Shown here: piece by piece, positions 45,333 to 57,733 of the stretch
How positions within the stretch are numbered: the stretch's first letter is position 1
Layout: the number at the start of each line of letters is the position of its first letter
Origin: Quercus robur
Lineage: Eukaryota > Streptophyta > Magnoliopsida > Fagales > Fagaceae
NCBI RefSeq assembly: GCF_932294415.1
Contig: NC_065544.1
Coordinates: 37,256,310-37,320,309 of the forward strand
Length of the DNA: 64,000 nt
Direction of reading: 5' to 3'
Translations under genes and position numbers: made by a program
Notes under the pieces: generated by a model
Told to the model about the DNA's origin: nothing
Databases searched by the model: none
The model's input: only the letters and a program-made list of their open reading frames with translations

Positions 45333-45605
45333 ACTTCGATAGAATATTCTTACACCTTTGGCTTATGTTAGTAGTTTCATTACTAACATACAAATTATAT
45401 CATCAAATGCAACACTTGAGGTAGAAGATGTTAAAAAAACTTGAACAAATCAAGTTTCACGTAATCAAATGAACAAGAGTATCTATAAAACTCTTTACAA
45501 ATCACTAGCATATGTTGAATATTGTCTCAAATTCCTAATAAGTTTTTTTTTTTTTGAGTTTCTTTAGCATGGAATGGAAGGTTTTTCTCAGTGTGAAAGA
45601 CAGAA

Positions 45606-46039
45606 TCTATATATATAATCATAGGTGAAACTGAGAGAAACTCAAATTAAAATTCCAAATTAGAGTTCCAATTTTGCGCAATGTGTCCTAAATAAATTTA
45701 TTCTTAAAGAATTTTATTTCTTAATTTTAGAATCAAATGTGGGATCGCATCATAAATATTCATCTAAGTGAGTTATTAAGTACAAAAACCAAAGAGTTTA
45801 GAATAAATAAATTGTAAAAAAAAAAAAATGCTTCACAATGATTTTTTTTTTTTTTTTTTTTTAAATATGGACAATTTACATTTTATACTTAATAATATCT
45901 TTACAAGTTTTTTTAAAGAGTTAACAAAATATAAAAATGACTATCAATAGTATTTAAATTATATATATAAGAATTATATTATGCATCTTATTATATATTT
46001 TTAAGTGTATCCATGCTAATGCATGGGGTTACAAACTAG
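45606..46039 (+). mobile_element. Non-autonomous Helitron, 434 bp
   Basis: Starts TCTATATATATAATC and ends CTAG. The 3' end has the hairpin CCATGC-TAAT-GCATGG about 13 bp before CTAG. It is inserted between A (45605) and T (46040) with no target duplication, exactly as Helitrons do. Unit A has the empty site (GAGAATTTACTTAG, about 6883-6896). No ORF. Confidence 0.85.
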
Positions 46040-46843
46040 TTTACTTAATGTGGAAGACAATGATTCTCCTTGATATGAAATCAAAAATACATTTTTTATT
46101 AAAGAAGTAACGAGTGTTCTTTTTCCACTAATGAATATGATTAAAGCAATATGACAATTACATATATCCCTACAACTATCAAATTTAAATATATAATAAA
46201 CAAGCCAATAACAATAATTTAATTTAATTCATTACTCAAATCATTACTATCAAATATAATATAAATATCAAAGAAACAAAACAATAACAGAGAAGATACA
46301 ACCAATATCAAAACTAATAAATATGAAATAGAATAATAGAACACTAAAAATTTGGCTGATTGTTACAAAACATATATAAAGCTTAAATTAAAATAATAGA
46401 AGACATTTTTTTTTTTTTTTGGCTAAACAATAGAAAACATTTTAGTACTTTGCAGTTTGCACATATAAAATAATAGAAAATTTAATATTATTAAGAAAAA
46501 TAAAACTTAAAACACACCAAGCTGTAAAGCACACCAACTCAAGTAGATAGTCATCCTTTCTAGGCAAATACACAGTTATCAAGAATCAGGATAATTATTT
46601 GTTATTTTGGTGTAATGTATCTGCATAGATAGATGATGCCAATGTACTACTGATAATTATTGATTTGGACGAAACCTGCGTCGGTCGTGAATGGAAGTTG
46701 TAAGCATTCGGTTGAGTCCGACTTAGGTAATGCTCAGGCTTAACCGCTTAAGGGAATTTTGTTTAGTACAGTTAGTTTTTTTTTTTTTTTTTTTAAATTA
46801 TTAGGAGGATTAATTCTGATTTACTGAAAAAGGATTTATTTTT

Positions 46844-46876
<33 letters not shown>

Positions 46877-47483
46877 TGTTTAAAAGATAGAAATTTTTTG
46901 ATATACTGGATAGGAATCATAGGATAGTGGATATTGCAGGTCTGGGAATATGTTGAAAGTTGCTTTTACGATGTATTTGGAAGGGCAATGGGCTAAGGAA
47001 TGTACCAGATGCTTTTCTTAGTTCATTGTATCAATTTTTTCTGGGTTTTTCTATACTAATTTAGAATTTCAGAAAGGCCCAAATGAATTTTAAGAGAGAA
47101 ACCAAACCAGTAATATATTTGGGCTATGGGCTAAGGAATGGACCGGATGCTTTTATTACTAGTTCTTTCTTCTTTGTATCAATTATTTTTTGAATTTTTC
47201 TGTACCAGTTTAAAATTTGGGAAAGACTTTGACTTGACTAAAAGAAAATTTGAGACAGGCCCAGATATTTTGTTTAAGAGAGAAATCAATAGAATATTTT
47301 TATTTTCTCAAAACCTACGGGAATAGGTTCTACTTTTAACAATAATACGAAGGAATAGGACAAGTTTATACATATAGTAGTTTATATTTAAAGTAATATT
47401 AGACAATCCCCCTTTTTTTTTAAGTTCGGTGGGCCTTAGCCCGCCTTGACTGATGTAGTGTAAGTCTACACTTAGTCTTTTTA
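46040..47483. other. Gene-free region before LRR5
   Basis: Collinear with 6890-8600 of unit A to about 47330, then unique. G run (46857-46876) and T runs. LRR5's upstream sequence is unlike that of the other copies. Confidence 0.5.
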
Positions 47484-47527
47484 TATATATATATATATAT
47501 AGGTATATATATATATATATAGGTATA
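47484..47527 (+). repeat. AT microsatellite at the LRR5 promoter
   Basis: Two (TA)n runs with AGG between them, ending about 38 bp before the ATG at 47565. It occupies the place where the other copies have their TATA box, so it may supply TATA elements. Confidence 0.5.
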
Positions 47528-47564
47528 TGTTACGAACTCTTTCCAATCTCAAAAAGTGTCAGAA

Positions 47565-48965
47565 ATGGGCACCATCCCATTTTCTTCTTGGTTTTTCCTA
47601 CCATGTCTCTTGTTGCTTTTATGTTTGTACAATGAAGTTGCTTTTGGTGGTGGCTATAGCCATACTTCTCCTCCTCCACCTACTCCTAGATGCCCTCCTC
47701 CTCCACCCCCACCACCACCTCCTCCTCCTCCTCCACCACCTAAATGCCTTCATCCACCACCACCACCTCCTAAACCCATTTGCCCCCCACCTCCTCCGCC
47801 ACCACCTCCACCACCTCCACCGCCACCACCTTCAGACCCCTACTCGAGATTAAAAGAGGCCAACAAAGTACTTCAAAAGTTCAAATTTAAAGTCAAGGAT
47901 GACCCAAAAGGCTGTGTAAAGAACTGGAATGGCGAGTACCTAAAAGTATGCAACTACACTGGCATAGCCTGTGCCAATTATCCAACGGACAAGAAACTAG
48001 CAGTTGCTGGAATAGACTTCAATGGGTGTGGGCTCAACGGTCACAATAATCAACTTCTACTCTCTGAATTCGTTGAAGAGTTAAAAGACCTAACATTCTT
48101 CCACGCAAACTCCAACAATTTCACCGGTGACATCCCCAGCAAAATATCCGAAAATCCATACTTCTACGAGCTGGACCTTAGTAACAACAAGCTCTGTGGC
48201 AGTTTCCCCTATCAAGTTCTTGCTGCCAAATATTTGACTTTCTTGGACCTCCGGTTTAACGATTTCGCTGGCACAGTTCCACCTAAAGTGTTCACCTTAG
48301 ATGTGGACGTACTTTTCATCAACAACAACAAATTCCAGCAAAACCTTCCAAGTAATCTTGGCTCCACGCCAGCCCTTTATCTCACTCTGGCCAACAACAT
48401 GTTCACTGGGCCAATCCCAAGAACCATTGGCCAGGCTTCAGAAACCCTTCTTGAGGTGCTCTTCTTGGGCAACAATCTCACTGGGTGCTTGCCATCTGAA
48501 ATTGGGTTATTAAAGAAGGCCACAGTTTTTGATGTGAGCTTCAACCAGTTGATAGGTCCAATACCACAGTCATTTCAGTGCTTGGTCAAAATAGAGCTGC
48601 TCAACCTGGCTCGAAACCAGTTCTATGGGGAGGTTCCTGAGGCTGTTTGTGAGTTGCCTAATCTGTCTAACTTCTCCTTATCATACAACTACTTCACTCA
48701 GGTTGGTCCTAAATGCAGGAAGTTGATTGACAAAAAGATACTTGATGTTAGGAAAAATTGCATTCTAGGCCTTCCTAATCAGAGATCAGAGGCTGATTGT
48801 ACTGCATTTTTCTCCAAGTGCCCCGCTTGCCCCAATCTGCAATCCTTGCACAAAGTAATTTCATGTAACCATTATACAGGTTCACTTGGTGCCTCTGATA
48901 ATCAACCAATGGCTGTAGCTCCGTCACCAAGATCCTATGATACTCTTAAACCGCATAGGTTGTGA
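47565..48965 (+). CDS. LRR5: secreted proline-rich/LRR protein, diverged copy
   Basis: Intronless gene for 466 residues, intact from the ATG at 47565. The signal peptide (LPCLLLLLCLYNEVAFG) is kept. The glycine/NEVVE segment of the other copies is reduced to GGGYSHTS. The proline part consists of long uninterrupted P runs (up to 16) separated by KCLHP and KPICP, without the SPn pattern, so it is less extensin-like. The LRRNT-like cap (GCVKNWNG ... CNYTGIAC) and about ten LRRs are complete; the tail has CPACPNLQSL and ends KPHRL. It is the most diverged of the five, and its N-terminal LRR region resembles LRR1 more than LRR3. Secretion and a wall role are inferred from the family. Confidence 0.88.
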   Translation: MGTIPFSSWFFLPCLLLLLCLYNEVAFGGGYSHTSPPPPTPRCPPPPPPPPPPPPPPPPKCLHPPPPPPKPICPPPPPPPPPPPPPPPPSDPYSRLKEANKVLQKFKFKVKDDPKGCVKNWNGEYLKVCNYTGIACANYPTDKKLAVAGIDFNGCGLNGHNNQLLLSEFVEELKDLTFFHANSNNFTGDIPSKISENPYFYELDLSNNKLCGSFPYQVLAAKYLTFLDLRFNDFAGTVPPKVFTLDVDVLFINNNKFQQNLPSNLGSTPALYLTLANNMFTGPIPRTIGQASETLLEVLFLGNNLTGCLPSEIGLLKKATVFDVSFNQLIGPIPQSFQCLVKIELLNLARNQFYGEVPEAVCELPNLSNFSLSYNYFTQVGPKCRKLIDKKILDVRKNCILGLPNQRSEADCTAFFSKCPACPNLQSLHKVISCNHYTGSLGASDNQPMAVAPSPRSYDTLKPHRL

Positions 48966-50974
48966 TTTTCCTGCTCTAAATTGACTTAATAAGGTTAAGT
49001 CATGATCCATGAAGGGCCTTTGTATTGTATTTGCTTGTCTGTTTATTCTCTTAACATTTGTAAAGTTATAAATAAGCAATGGCCATCTTGACTTGAGCAG
49101 ATGCTAATTGATGGAATTAATGTATCACTGAATATCGTCGATCATAAATGGATTCATCAGATTGTCTTCATGAGATTGGTTCAATCCGTATTGCTTATTT
49201 CATCTTTTATTTTCTTTGAACAATATTTCATCCTTTGCTTATGGTCAAGTCTGCTCCGGTCTCTGTGCATGTCAACATTGTACAACTAAAGCCCACTATT
49301 TCTTTCTCTTTTCTGGTTTGGTAATTTATGGCGCAATTAATGCCAGAAGAATTTTCTTTGAAACAATGTTGGACGTCGATTACATTGTTTGTGCCACAAA
49401 TTTGTTGTAACTTTAACGTTTGTGTAACGTTTGTTTGATTGGAGGTGTGAAAAGTGGGAGGATAAAAGAAATTTAGTTTTTTCTTATTTAATTTTGGTTG
49501 TGAGTATGAAAAATTGGAAAGATAAAAAGTTATTTTTTTGATTAAGAAGAAAAATAAGAAAATAAAAAATGAAGTTGGTATAAACTATAAACTAACAATT
49601 AAAAAGAAAAAAAAAAGTAACACATTTTATAATTAAAAAATTGTGTATGGGCACTTCAAATTTTTTTTTAAAAAAATAGTATGAGCCAACAGTAGATGAG
49701 CATAAAAAAAAATTAAAAAAAAAAAAAACAGAAACTTGAGGTAACACAGAGAGACAGAATAACATAAACAAAAATTAAAGGAAGGAAAAAAAAAAAAAAT
49801 TGGCAGGGAAATGACGAAACCCATGTGCAAGTACACATTGGTATTTTCTTCAGCTTAGTATATTGGGGTTTCTCCTCGTTTTCTCCTTATTTTGGAGAAA
49901 AAAACATTTTGATGGGTTTGGAGAGAAAGCTCTTGGCTCCACCACTTTTTTTTCCTTTCTCTTTCCCAACCAAACACCCATTAAAAATACTCTTTTCAAC
50001 TTTCTTTTTTTTAATTTTTCATCCTCCCTCAAATCCCTCCAAATAAATATACCTTAATTTGGCAGGCTTTGGGGGTGGGGAAAAAAAAGTGTGGGTTCAT
50101 TTGAAAGTAGCAAATACCTAATTATAGTTGGATTTACTTGTCCATACAAGTTGTGAGATGATTGTTTGACACCTAAAGAAGACTGCCAAAGCAGTCATTC
50201 CCAATACATCCCCCGGTTGGCATAGGGCATTGGCAAAACCTTGAAGTCATCCCTGTGTCCTATGCCTACTTCATGGCTCCAGCGTTGTTGTTGTGGGAAT
50301 GCTCGTGGCTTCAGATGTAGAACATTACATAGGTATGGGGTCTCCGACAGCATGCCCACAGGGCATACCATGGCCTTTCCTGTGTGCCCACGGGGCTTGC
50401 CATGGCCTGGGCAACGTGCCCAAGGGCATGTTATGACCTATTGCAAGTGCCATATTTGCATGGAGGCTAATGTTGATGATCGTTTTTGCGACGTATTTTC
50501 TTCAAGCTTGATTGAGCCTAGCTTCCTTTTAGGCTCACTTCATATTTTGTAATTACAGTTTGCTATATAGAATAATTGTGAAAAGAGATATGATCTTAAA
50601 ATTGCTAAATATATTTTTATTTATTAAAATACAGGAGAAATAGTAAAATAAGAAGAGCAACAACTTGTAACTCAATTGGCCATGGCACTATCTTCTTTCT
50701 TAATGGAAATGACCAAAATTCAATTTCATAAGTCCGAATCATCAATATATTTATATAAAAAGTGAAAAGAAAGTACAACAAATAAAAGTGGAATCGTGAA
50801 AAGATAGCATTTTTTTCCTATTCTATTGTGCTAAATTTATATTGTTTGATATGTATACATCTATTGCTTATATAATAAACGGAAAGTTTGATTCAAAATT
50901 AATTATATAAATAGGAGTATGTTTTGTGTTAGAATTTAGTAGTTAATCGCATTTCCTATCCTTTGTGAGTAATT

Positions 50975-51007
<33 letters not shown>

Positions 51008-51526
51008 CAAAAGACTTCTTTGATTTTGTTATTCTTTAATTATTTATGAGTTGTTCGACTATGTGACAAAATGTCACAGTAGTTGGTGTCATCCCATCAT
51101 AGATTAGAATAAAAATAAATGAAATAATAAATATCATACCAAGATTCACCATAATTGACAAACAAAAATATTATAAAAATATTGCAATATTTTGTTGAGA
51201 TGTTATTTATCTTTTTTTTTTTTTTTTTTTTTTAAGAATCATTTTGTTGGGTTCTTAAACTTTCACTTTATATATATTATTTCTATTTTTTTGGGTTTCT
51301 TCACTCTTGTCCATGTGGACTGATGGAGAAAAGGATAAGGCGCACAGTTTACAGTAATTTATACAAATGTCGGTAGGAAGCAGCGAGGCCCACTTCTATT
51401 CTAATCCAGCTTTGATGAAAAAGACAGGTCCGAGAAAATGAAGGTGCCTTTTTCTTTCTTTTCTTGAAAAGAGAAAAGCAGATGGCCTCCCAGGGTTTTG
51501 TGCAGATAAACGACAAAAGTTACTAC
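48966..51526. other. Gene-free region after LRR5
   Basis: LRR5's 3' flank to about 49180. Around 49430-50050 a weak inverted pair (GATTGGAGG...GGGAGGAT against ATCCTCCCTC...CCCTCCAAA) hints at a MITE. A GC-richer patch (50210-50480) has repeated TGCCCA.GGGCAT motifs. Poly-A at 50978-51007, poly-T at 51212-51233. I see no gene. Confidence 0.4.
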
Positions 51527-53167
51527 TAGTGGCGGAATTATTTCTTTAGGCCCAAACTAAACGTAAAAATATTCTTAAGGAAAAAAACCTTTTATGATCA
51601 AAAAGTTGTATTTAACGTTTTTTCATTGTACTAAAATCATTTATAATTGATGTTAAATGAAATTTTTTAGCAGTGTTTTTTTTTACATTCACAATTAAAC
51701 AATCACTTAAAATCTCATGTTTTATATTGATGAAATCTAGAATCACATTTAAAGAAATAATATCTAATTGTTTAAGTTCACATTTTGGATCCTTTATAAG
51801 GTGTTCAATATCTAAAGTTTCAGTATTAGGAATAAATTGTGGATTTTTTTTTTTTCACAAATTACTCAAATTTTAGCTAATTTAAAAAGAAAAAAAATAA
51901 TGAATAATTAAGTATAAACTACTAAATGCAATGAGATAAAACCAAAGAATTAAAAAAAATTCTCAAAGCTAAATATAAAGACAACTAGTCTCATCACACA
52001 CGCTTTGCACGTGCGATAAGGTTTTTTTATAAAAAAAAACCCGTGTTTTTATTTTTTGTATATCATTTTTATTTTGATAATCTAATTTATAAATAGATAA
52101 ATCAATTAGAAATATCAACAAGAGAGTGATTTTATTTTTTAGACAATATTTTAGTGGAAGTTAGATTTATATTTTTATCGAATTGTCCTTTAATTTTGTC
52201 TCTACTTAAATATAAGAGTGTATGTGCATTTTTTAACCCCAAAAGAAAAAAAAAATTCAAACAGAAAGCCTATTAAACAGTAACATAGATAAACAGTACT
52301 GTTATTTATAAAATTCACTTTGAACTGACATCCCTGTTATTCATTTATGCCACAGCCTAGTAAAGCGTACTCAACAGCACTGTAATATACTAATACTAAT
52401 ATATTATTATTATATAAAGTTATAAACAAAATGCTCCCCCCCCCCCCCCCCCCCCCCCCCCACCAAAAAAAAAAAACTTGATAGCCACAATTTTTTACAG
52501 CTTTTCTCCACGATTTGAAACACAAGCAATTTTAAATTATTAAAGCACAACAATACAGTGTACAACACATGGTATCTCAAAACAAAAGTGTTAAAACTAG
52601 CAGTATATACTATATACACACTTTGATTGAGTCATTCACAGCACTTAAACAAAGAGAAAAGAGAGAGATATATACCGTCGGTACTGCTATTGCTAAGTGA
52701 AGGAGCTTGAGGCCGATGGATGACCATAGACTCACGTCAATGCCACTGGTGGCTGGCCATTTGATGGGGAAGGTGCACAACACATTGAGTAACTTAGACA
52801 GATTAGTTTCATTTTTGAGTCTTTGATCTATGGTGATTTGATTTGGAATGTGTCAAAAGGAGAAATCTGGGTTTTTCCTTTAGGATTTGGAGGTCACTGG
52901 TTAATGAATGTGCCACCTGATGGATTCCTTTTTAGGTCATTTTTTGTATCATTTTTTTTTTTTTTTGGGTTTTTGGTACCAATTAAATATTTTGGGTTTT
53001 ACAAAACTACTTCAAAAATTTAAGGAATAGGGACCAAATTCTAAGATTTAGGGGGGTTAGTAAGTAATTTTTGTGTGCAAATCATGCTTATATTACATAT
53101 TATAAGCAAAAATTAGAAAAGTCAGGGGGCCATAACAGTCCCTAGCCCTAACGTAACTCCACCACTA
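51527..53167. mobile_element. Non-autonomous hAT-like element, 1.64 kb
   Basis: Ends TAGTGGCGGAATTA and CGTAACTCCACCACTA are inverted repeats. The 8-bp flanks GTTACTAC (51519-51526) and GTTACGAC (53168-53175) differ at one base. The interior is AT-rich with a C run of 26 bases (52436-52461) and no ORF of note. Confidence 0.7.
51985..52221 (-). mobile_element. Possible small Helitron remnant inside the hAT
   Basis: On the minus strand the sequence ends GCACGTGC-AAA-GCGTGTGT (an imperfect hairpin), GATGAGACTAG, then T, a Helitron-like 3' end. A 5' end TCTTATATTTAAG at 52217 is a guess; the base before it is C, not the expected A. Confidence 0.3.
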
Positions 53168-53175
53168 GTTACGAC

Positions 53176-53620
53176 ATAAATAAATAAATAACTTGTGTTT
53201 TTTTGGTTGTGTATAGATAAGTAATAACATCATAACAGTTTTAGCGTGTGTTTCACCTAGGTAAAGAACAAAAAAAGAAAAAAAAAAAAAAGAAGAAGAA
53301 TTGGTGTATTAGCTTAATTAATAATAAAATCATAAAAATTAAAGAGTAATTATAATGTCATATATTAAATTATATATATATATATATATATGTATGTATA
53401 ATCTTATGATTGAATCATTGAATTGTGTATTGTCTTCGGATTTATTTATATAAAAAATCAATTTACAATTTTTTTTAAGTTTTAAATTTATTTGTTTATG
53501 CATAATAACCTTTTTAAGGTTTTCATTTTTTGGTATAACTATCTCTATCAATTAATAACAAATAAAAATTTCAACAACAAAAAAACTAAATTTAAGTACT
53601 CACTAAATTTTGATACGTCC

Positions 53621-53658
<38 letters not shown>

Positions 53659-55823
53659 GTGTGTATATATTGCAAAGTATTATCATCATAAATCAATGTG
53701 CTAATAGTGTTCATAATAAGTACATGTAAAATGATGTTAGTGAGATTACATCTCAAAAAGTCAGAAAAGAAGATTGTGATCTCAACTATAGAAGAAATCT
53801 TTCTTTTTCTTCTTCTATAAGTATTCTTTTAGCCATTAGCTACAGTTATTAGTACCAAATACTGATCTTATTAGTATTTTCATTTTTCATTTGTCTGAAA
53901 AAATATATAAATACTATTTTCTCCTTGAATATTTGCTTAATTGCATATATTTAAATGAAAATGTCAAGATAAAATTGGATATTATAAAGAGATGTTTGGA
54001 AGATGTAGAGAGAAGTAAAAATAGTAGAGGGGGAAGGTAATTGAAATATACTAAAATTTAGTATATCATAGTCATTTTTGATTCTCTCCTCCTTTACTCT
54101 TCTCTCATCTCCCTTTTAAAATTTAGTACATTTTAGTCACTTTGTGTGTATTTGAACCAATTTATTTAGTTTTTCTTTTCACTAAAAACATGCTAAAATA
54201 TTTTTATTTTAAAAAAAAAAAGTAAAATTTTAAAAAGCTATATATACACATTAAGCCAACTATCAGCACTACTTTTTCTGTTTTCGCTTTTGTCATTTTA
54301 GCTGTCTCTCTCTCCAATTTTTTTTTGGGATGAATCTCTATCCTCAATTATATATAGGTCATTTGATTACACATCCATCATGCATGGTCAGCAAGATTGC
54401 AATTCTTTTGGTACAAAAAATTAGGTCTTGCGGCTTATTAGCGGCTAAGAAATGACTATGGAAGAAGTCACACTCGGTGACAACTGACTATGGAAGAAGC
54501 CACACTCACAATTTAAAATTGTTTAGTCGTGTTGTGGGGACAGTTAAAATTGGGCTTCGGCCCGCGAATTATGGGCTCGGTTAAAAGACGGGAGACTTTG
54601 TTGGTCATTATTAGGTTTAGCATGGGTGGGTAAACAGTCCAAAATGTTGTTGGTGGGGACCGAAAGAGGACTGACAATGAGGGAGAAAAGAATACACACA
54701 TTTACCTATCGCAATTAGCGATGTTGATCAGTCGTCAATGCAAAAAAGAGTATTCTAATTCAATTGATTTGACACTATCTTTATATTCTTATTGAAGCTA
54801 TATTCTGTCTAAATTTTAGATAGGAATTTGAATTTGAATGTCTTGAAAATATCAGGAAGTATCATTCGATCATTTTAAGTTATGAAACTCTTGATAAGAA
54901 AATATGTAATTTAATTAGGCTTTGTTTGGAGAAAAATTTTTTTAATAAAATAATTAGGGATATTTCAAAAACACCTCATGAAGTTTAATGGAATGACACT
55001 GCCCCAAAACTTAACACAAATAAAACTCTCTCCTCTTTAAGGTTTAAAGGAAATCATCACATTAATCATTTCATTAATAACCTTAAATAGAATATTTCAA
55101 ATTTTGAAAGGATTTCCTTAACCAAGCCTAACCATAGTTAGCGATTTTTGGGGGGCTAAATATTACCACCAAACATCCAGTAACAATTTTCTGCAACACC
55201 TGATATAGTAAGCAACTCAAGCAATTATGGTGAATCAGTTTGGGTAAAATCTATAATTGTCTTCAATCTCCCACTGGCACATATTTTTCAAATGGGTTAG
55301 ACAAGGGTCATGATGATGAGGTTAAGTATACGATTGACTTGAGTAATAAATACCTATTATGAGCAAAGTAATTAGAGGGATTGGTGTGGTATCGACCTAA
55401 ATGTCTTTGATAAAGCTATTGGAAGGACAACAATTTTGTTTTGTTTTTTGAGACCCGGAAGGACAACAATTTGATGTTAACTTAGTTGTCTCCCATGCAT
55501 CAAAGAATACTTTTCTTGGGAATTAACTAAGATAATTTATGAGTATTCAATATTTTACCTTTGTTATGGTATGAAATTCCATTATTAACTTTATATTGAA
55601 TTTTGATGGTATGCATTTTAGGTGAGAATCTATAGGGGGCGACAGTTAGTCTTACTTTTCCAACTTTTATTGATGGGTATTTGATATTAAGGTCTGGTTA
55701 ATGAGTGTCAAATTGTATTAGTTAATGTTTGGTTTTTTATTGCAATTAATTAGTTATTTTATTTTATTTATTTATTTTGAAAGGAAGTTACACGACATTC
55801 AGTTGAAGGAGTTTTTATTATTA
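53176..55823. other. Gene-free AT-rich region
   Basis: No supported gene. TA microsatellites at 53371-53391 and 53624-53652. A short duplicated motif (GACTATGGAAGAAG) at about 54454 and 54488. Confidence 0.45.
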
Positions 55824-57226
55824 CTAGTCGCTAACCCGTGCGATGCACGGGATAGTTAAACAAAATTTATACACATTTACTTTTATTGGTACAATCATTT
55901 GAAAATAATTCTAACTAATACCCAAATGTAAGAGACACATTGACTTACTATTTAAAGTAGCCTTCTGAAGAATTTACACATATTGTGCAACTGAGCCTTA
56001 ATTTCTCATCAACAATAAAAATATGGAAAAAAAAAATAAAAATTACAACAATTAATTCCATTATCTTTCATACTATACTTTGTAATTGTACGGAATTAAG
56101 TCAACTTAATTTAAGTAGTTGTAATAAAATTGGCTTCTACTATTCTCTATTCTATAGAGATATGAACATATTGGATTTCTCAAACAATTACCGGTATTGC
56201 AATAAAATGATTTATTATTGAAAATAAGAAACAAAGAAAATCTGTCTATAACTTAAGAAACACAATATACTAAAATTAAAGAGATAAAATTTTCGGAGGA
56301 CAAAATATTATAGATAATTTTAGAAACAGATTATATACTTAAAAGGGTTAGTAATTTATAGCACTTACCCCCCACTATTAGTATACAGACACCAAGTGCG
56401 GTCTTCGTAACCCTTTGAAAGAACCTTCCCCAATTGGACCCTAAAAAAAAAAAACACCCAATTAACAAAATTGATCCAAAAGGGTCTAAAAAGCACACAA
56501 AATCAATTCAAAAAACAAAAATATGAGACAAAATAATCACTTTCCGCTGCCAATGAAATCGTATTATAGATAATTTTATAAATAAATTATACACTTAAAA
56601 GGGTTAGTAATTTATAGCACTTACCCCCCACTATTAGTATACAGACACCAAGTGCGGTCGTCATAACCCTTTGAAAGAACCTTCCCCAATTGGACCCTAT
56701 CAAAAAAAAAAAAAAAAAAAACACCCAATTAACAAAATTGATCCAAAGGGTCTAAAAAGCACACAAAATCAATTCAAAAAACAAAAATATGAGACAAAGT
56801 AATTACTTTCCGCTGCTAATGAAATCGTTTTTTGTATTGCTGTTCCAAACTGCAACACTTATCTCTCCAAGGCCTTCAATTAACGAAAACACAAACTTCT
56901 CTTGGAATACCGGAGTATTATGACCATCTATACACACACACACACACACAAAAAACAAAATCAGCATAACTCACTATAACTCTATAGAAGCCTCAAAAAT
57001 ATAAAGAGAAATTAAAGAGGTTGAATTTGATATTTACGTTTGGAGAGAGAGAGAGAGAGTTTGCAGAAACTGTGATTTTATATTTCTTAACTTGAGAGAA
57101 TGGTAAGTTTGTTAGGGTTTTGAGGTGTTATAATGTTTTTATTTTTATTTTTTATTTTTTAAATATTGTGCTGACGTGGAAAATTGTGGTGCTAGCAGAG
57201 GTTTCGGTTTTATATATATATATAGA
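55824..57226 (-). mobile_element. Non-autonomous Helitron, 1.4 kb
   Basis: On the minus strand it starts TCTATATATATATATAAAACC (57226, after host A) and ends CCCGTGC-ATC-GCACGGG, TTAGCGA, CTAG (55824, before host T): a perfect 7-bp hairpin 7 bp before CTAG, no target duplication. It contains a 256-bp tandem duplication and a GA and a CA microsatellite. No Rep/helicase coding, so it depends on an autonomous partner. Confidence 0.82.
56306..56826. repeat. 256-bp tandem duplication inside the Helitron
   Basis: Two direct copies (56306-56561 and 56562-about 56826), nearly identical apart from an A-run length difference (56443-56454 against 56703-56720) and scattered changes. Confidence 0.85.
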
Positions 57227-57733
57227 TTAGCTATTGCTACTTTCTAATATAGTGAAACCGCTTGATTCTTCCTTGTAACATATGCACTCCAACCTCCATT
57301 AACAAAAAGTCTTGAAAAGCAATTCGAGCTACCTTATGTTTAAATGCTTAAAATTTCAGGTCTATCTTGTGCGGTTGGGTTGGTATTTAAGGTCCAAATA
57401 AAGACGTTGAATTGAGTACGATGTTAATTCCATATCATTATCATGTCACAAATTCAATTTCATTAAAATTAATTTCCACAACTGCTATTCAATAATTAGA
57501 GTTTAGAGAGACTATGAATAATCATTAGCCTAGAATGACGTGAGAATGATGAAGTGGTGGTAAATATTATATGTGTGATGTAATGTTTTGTATCCATACA
57601 AAAAATTATAGTTCAATACTTAGATCACTATTAACTTTGGAACAATGTTCAAGCCATTGGCACTCTCATTATGCATGATGTTCTACTTAACCCATAAATT
57701 TTTTTCTTATATATATATATATATATATATGTA
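57227..57733. other. Gene-free spacer
   Basis: AT-rich; TA microsatellite at 57709-57730 adjoining the next element. No ORF. Confidence 0.45.

Noticed and set aside
50241..50552. 103-codon frame after LRR5, a possible LINE fragment
   Set aside because: Only a weak WNARG-like string in a shifted frame; no LINE domain order can be shown.
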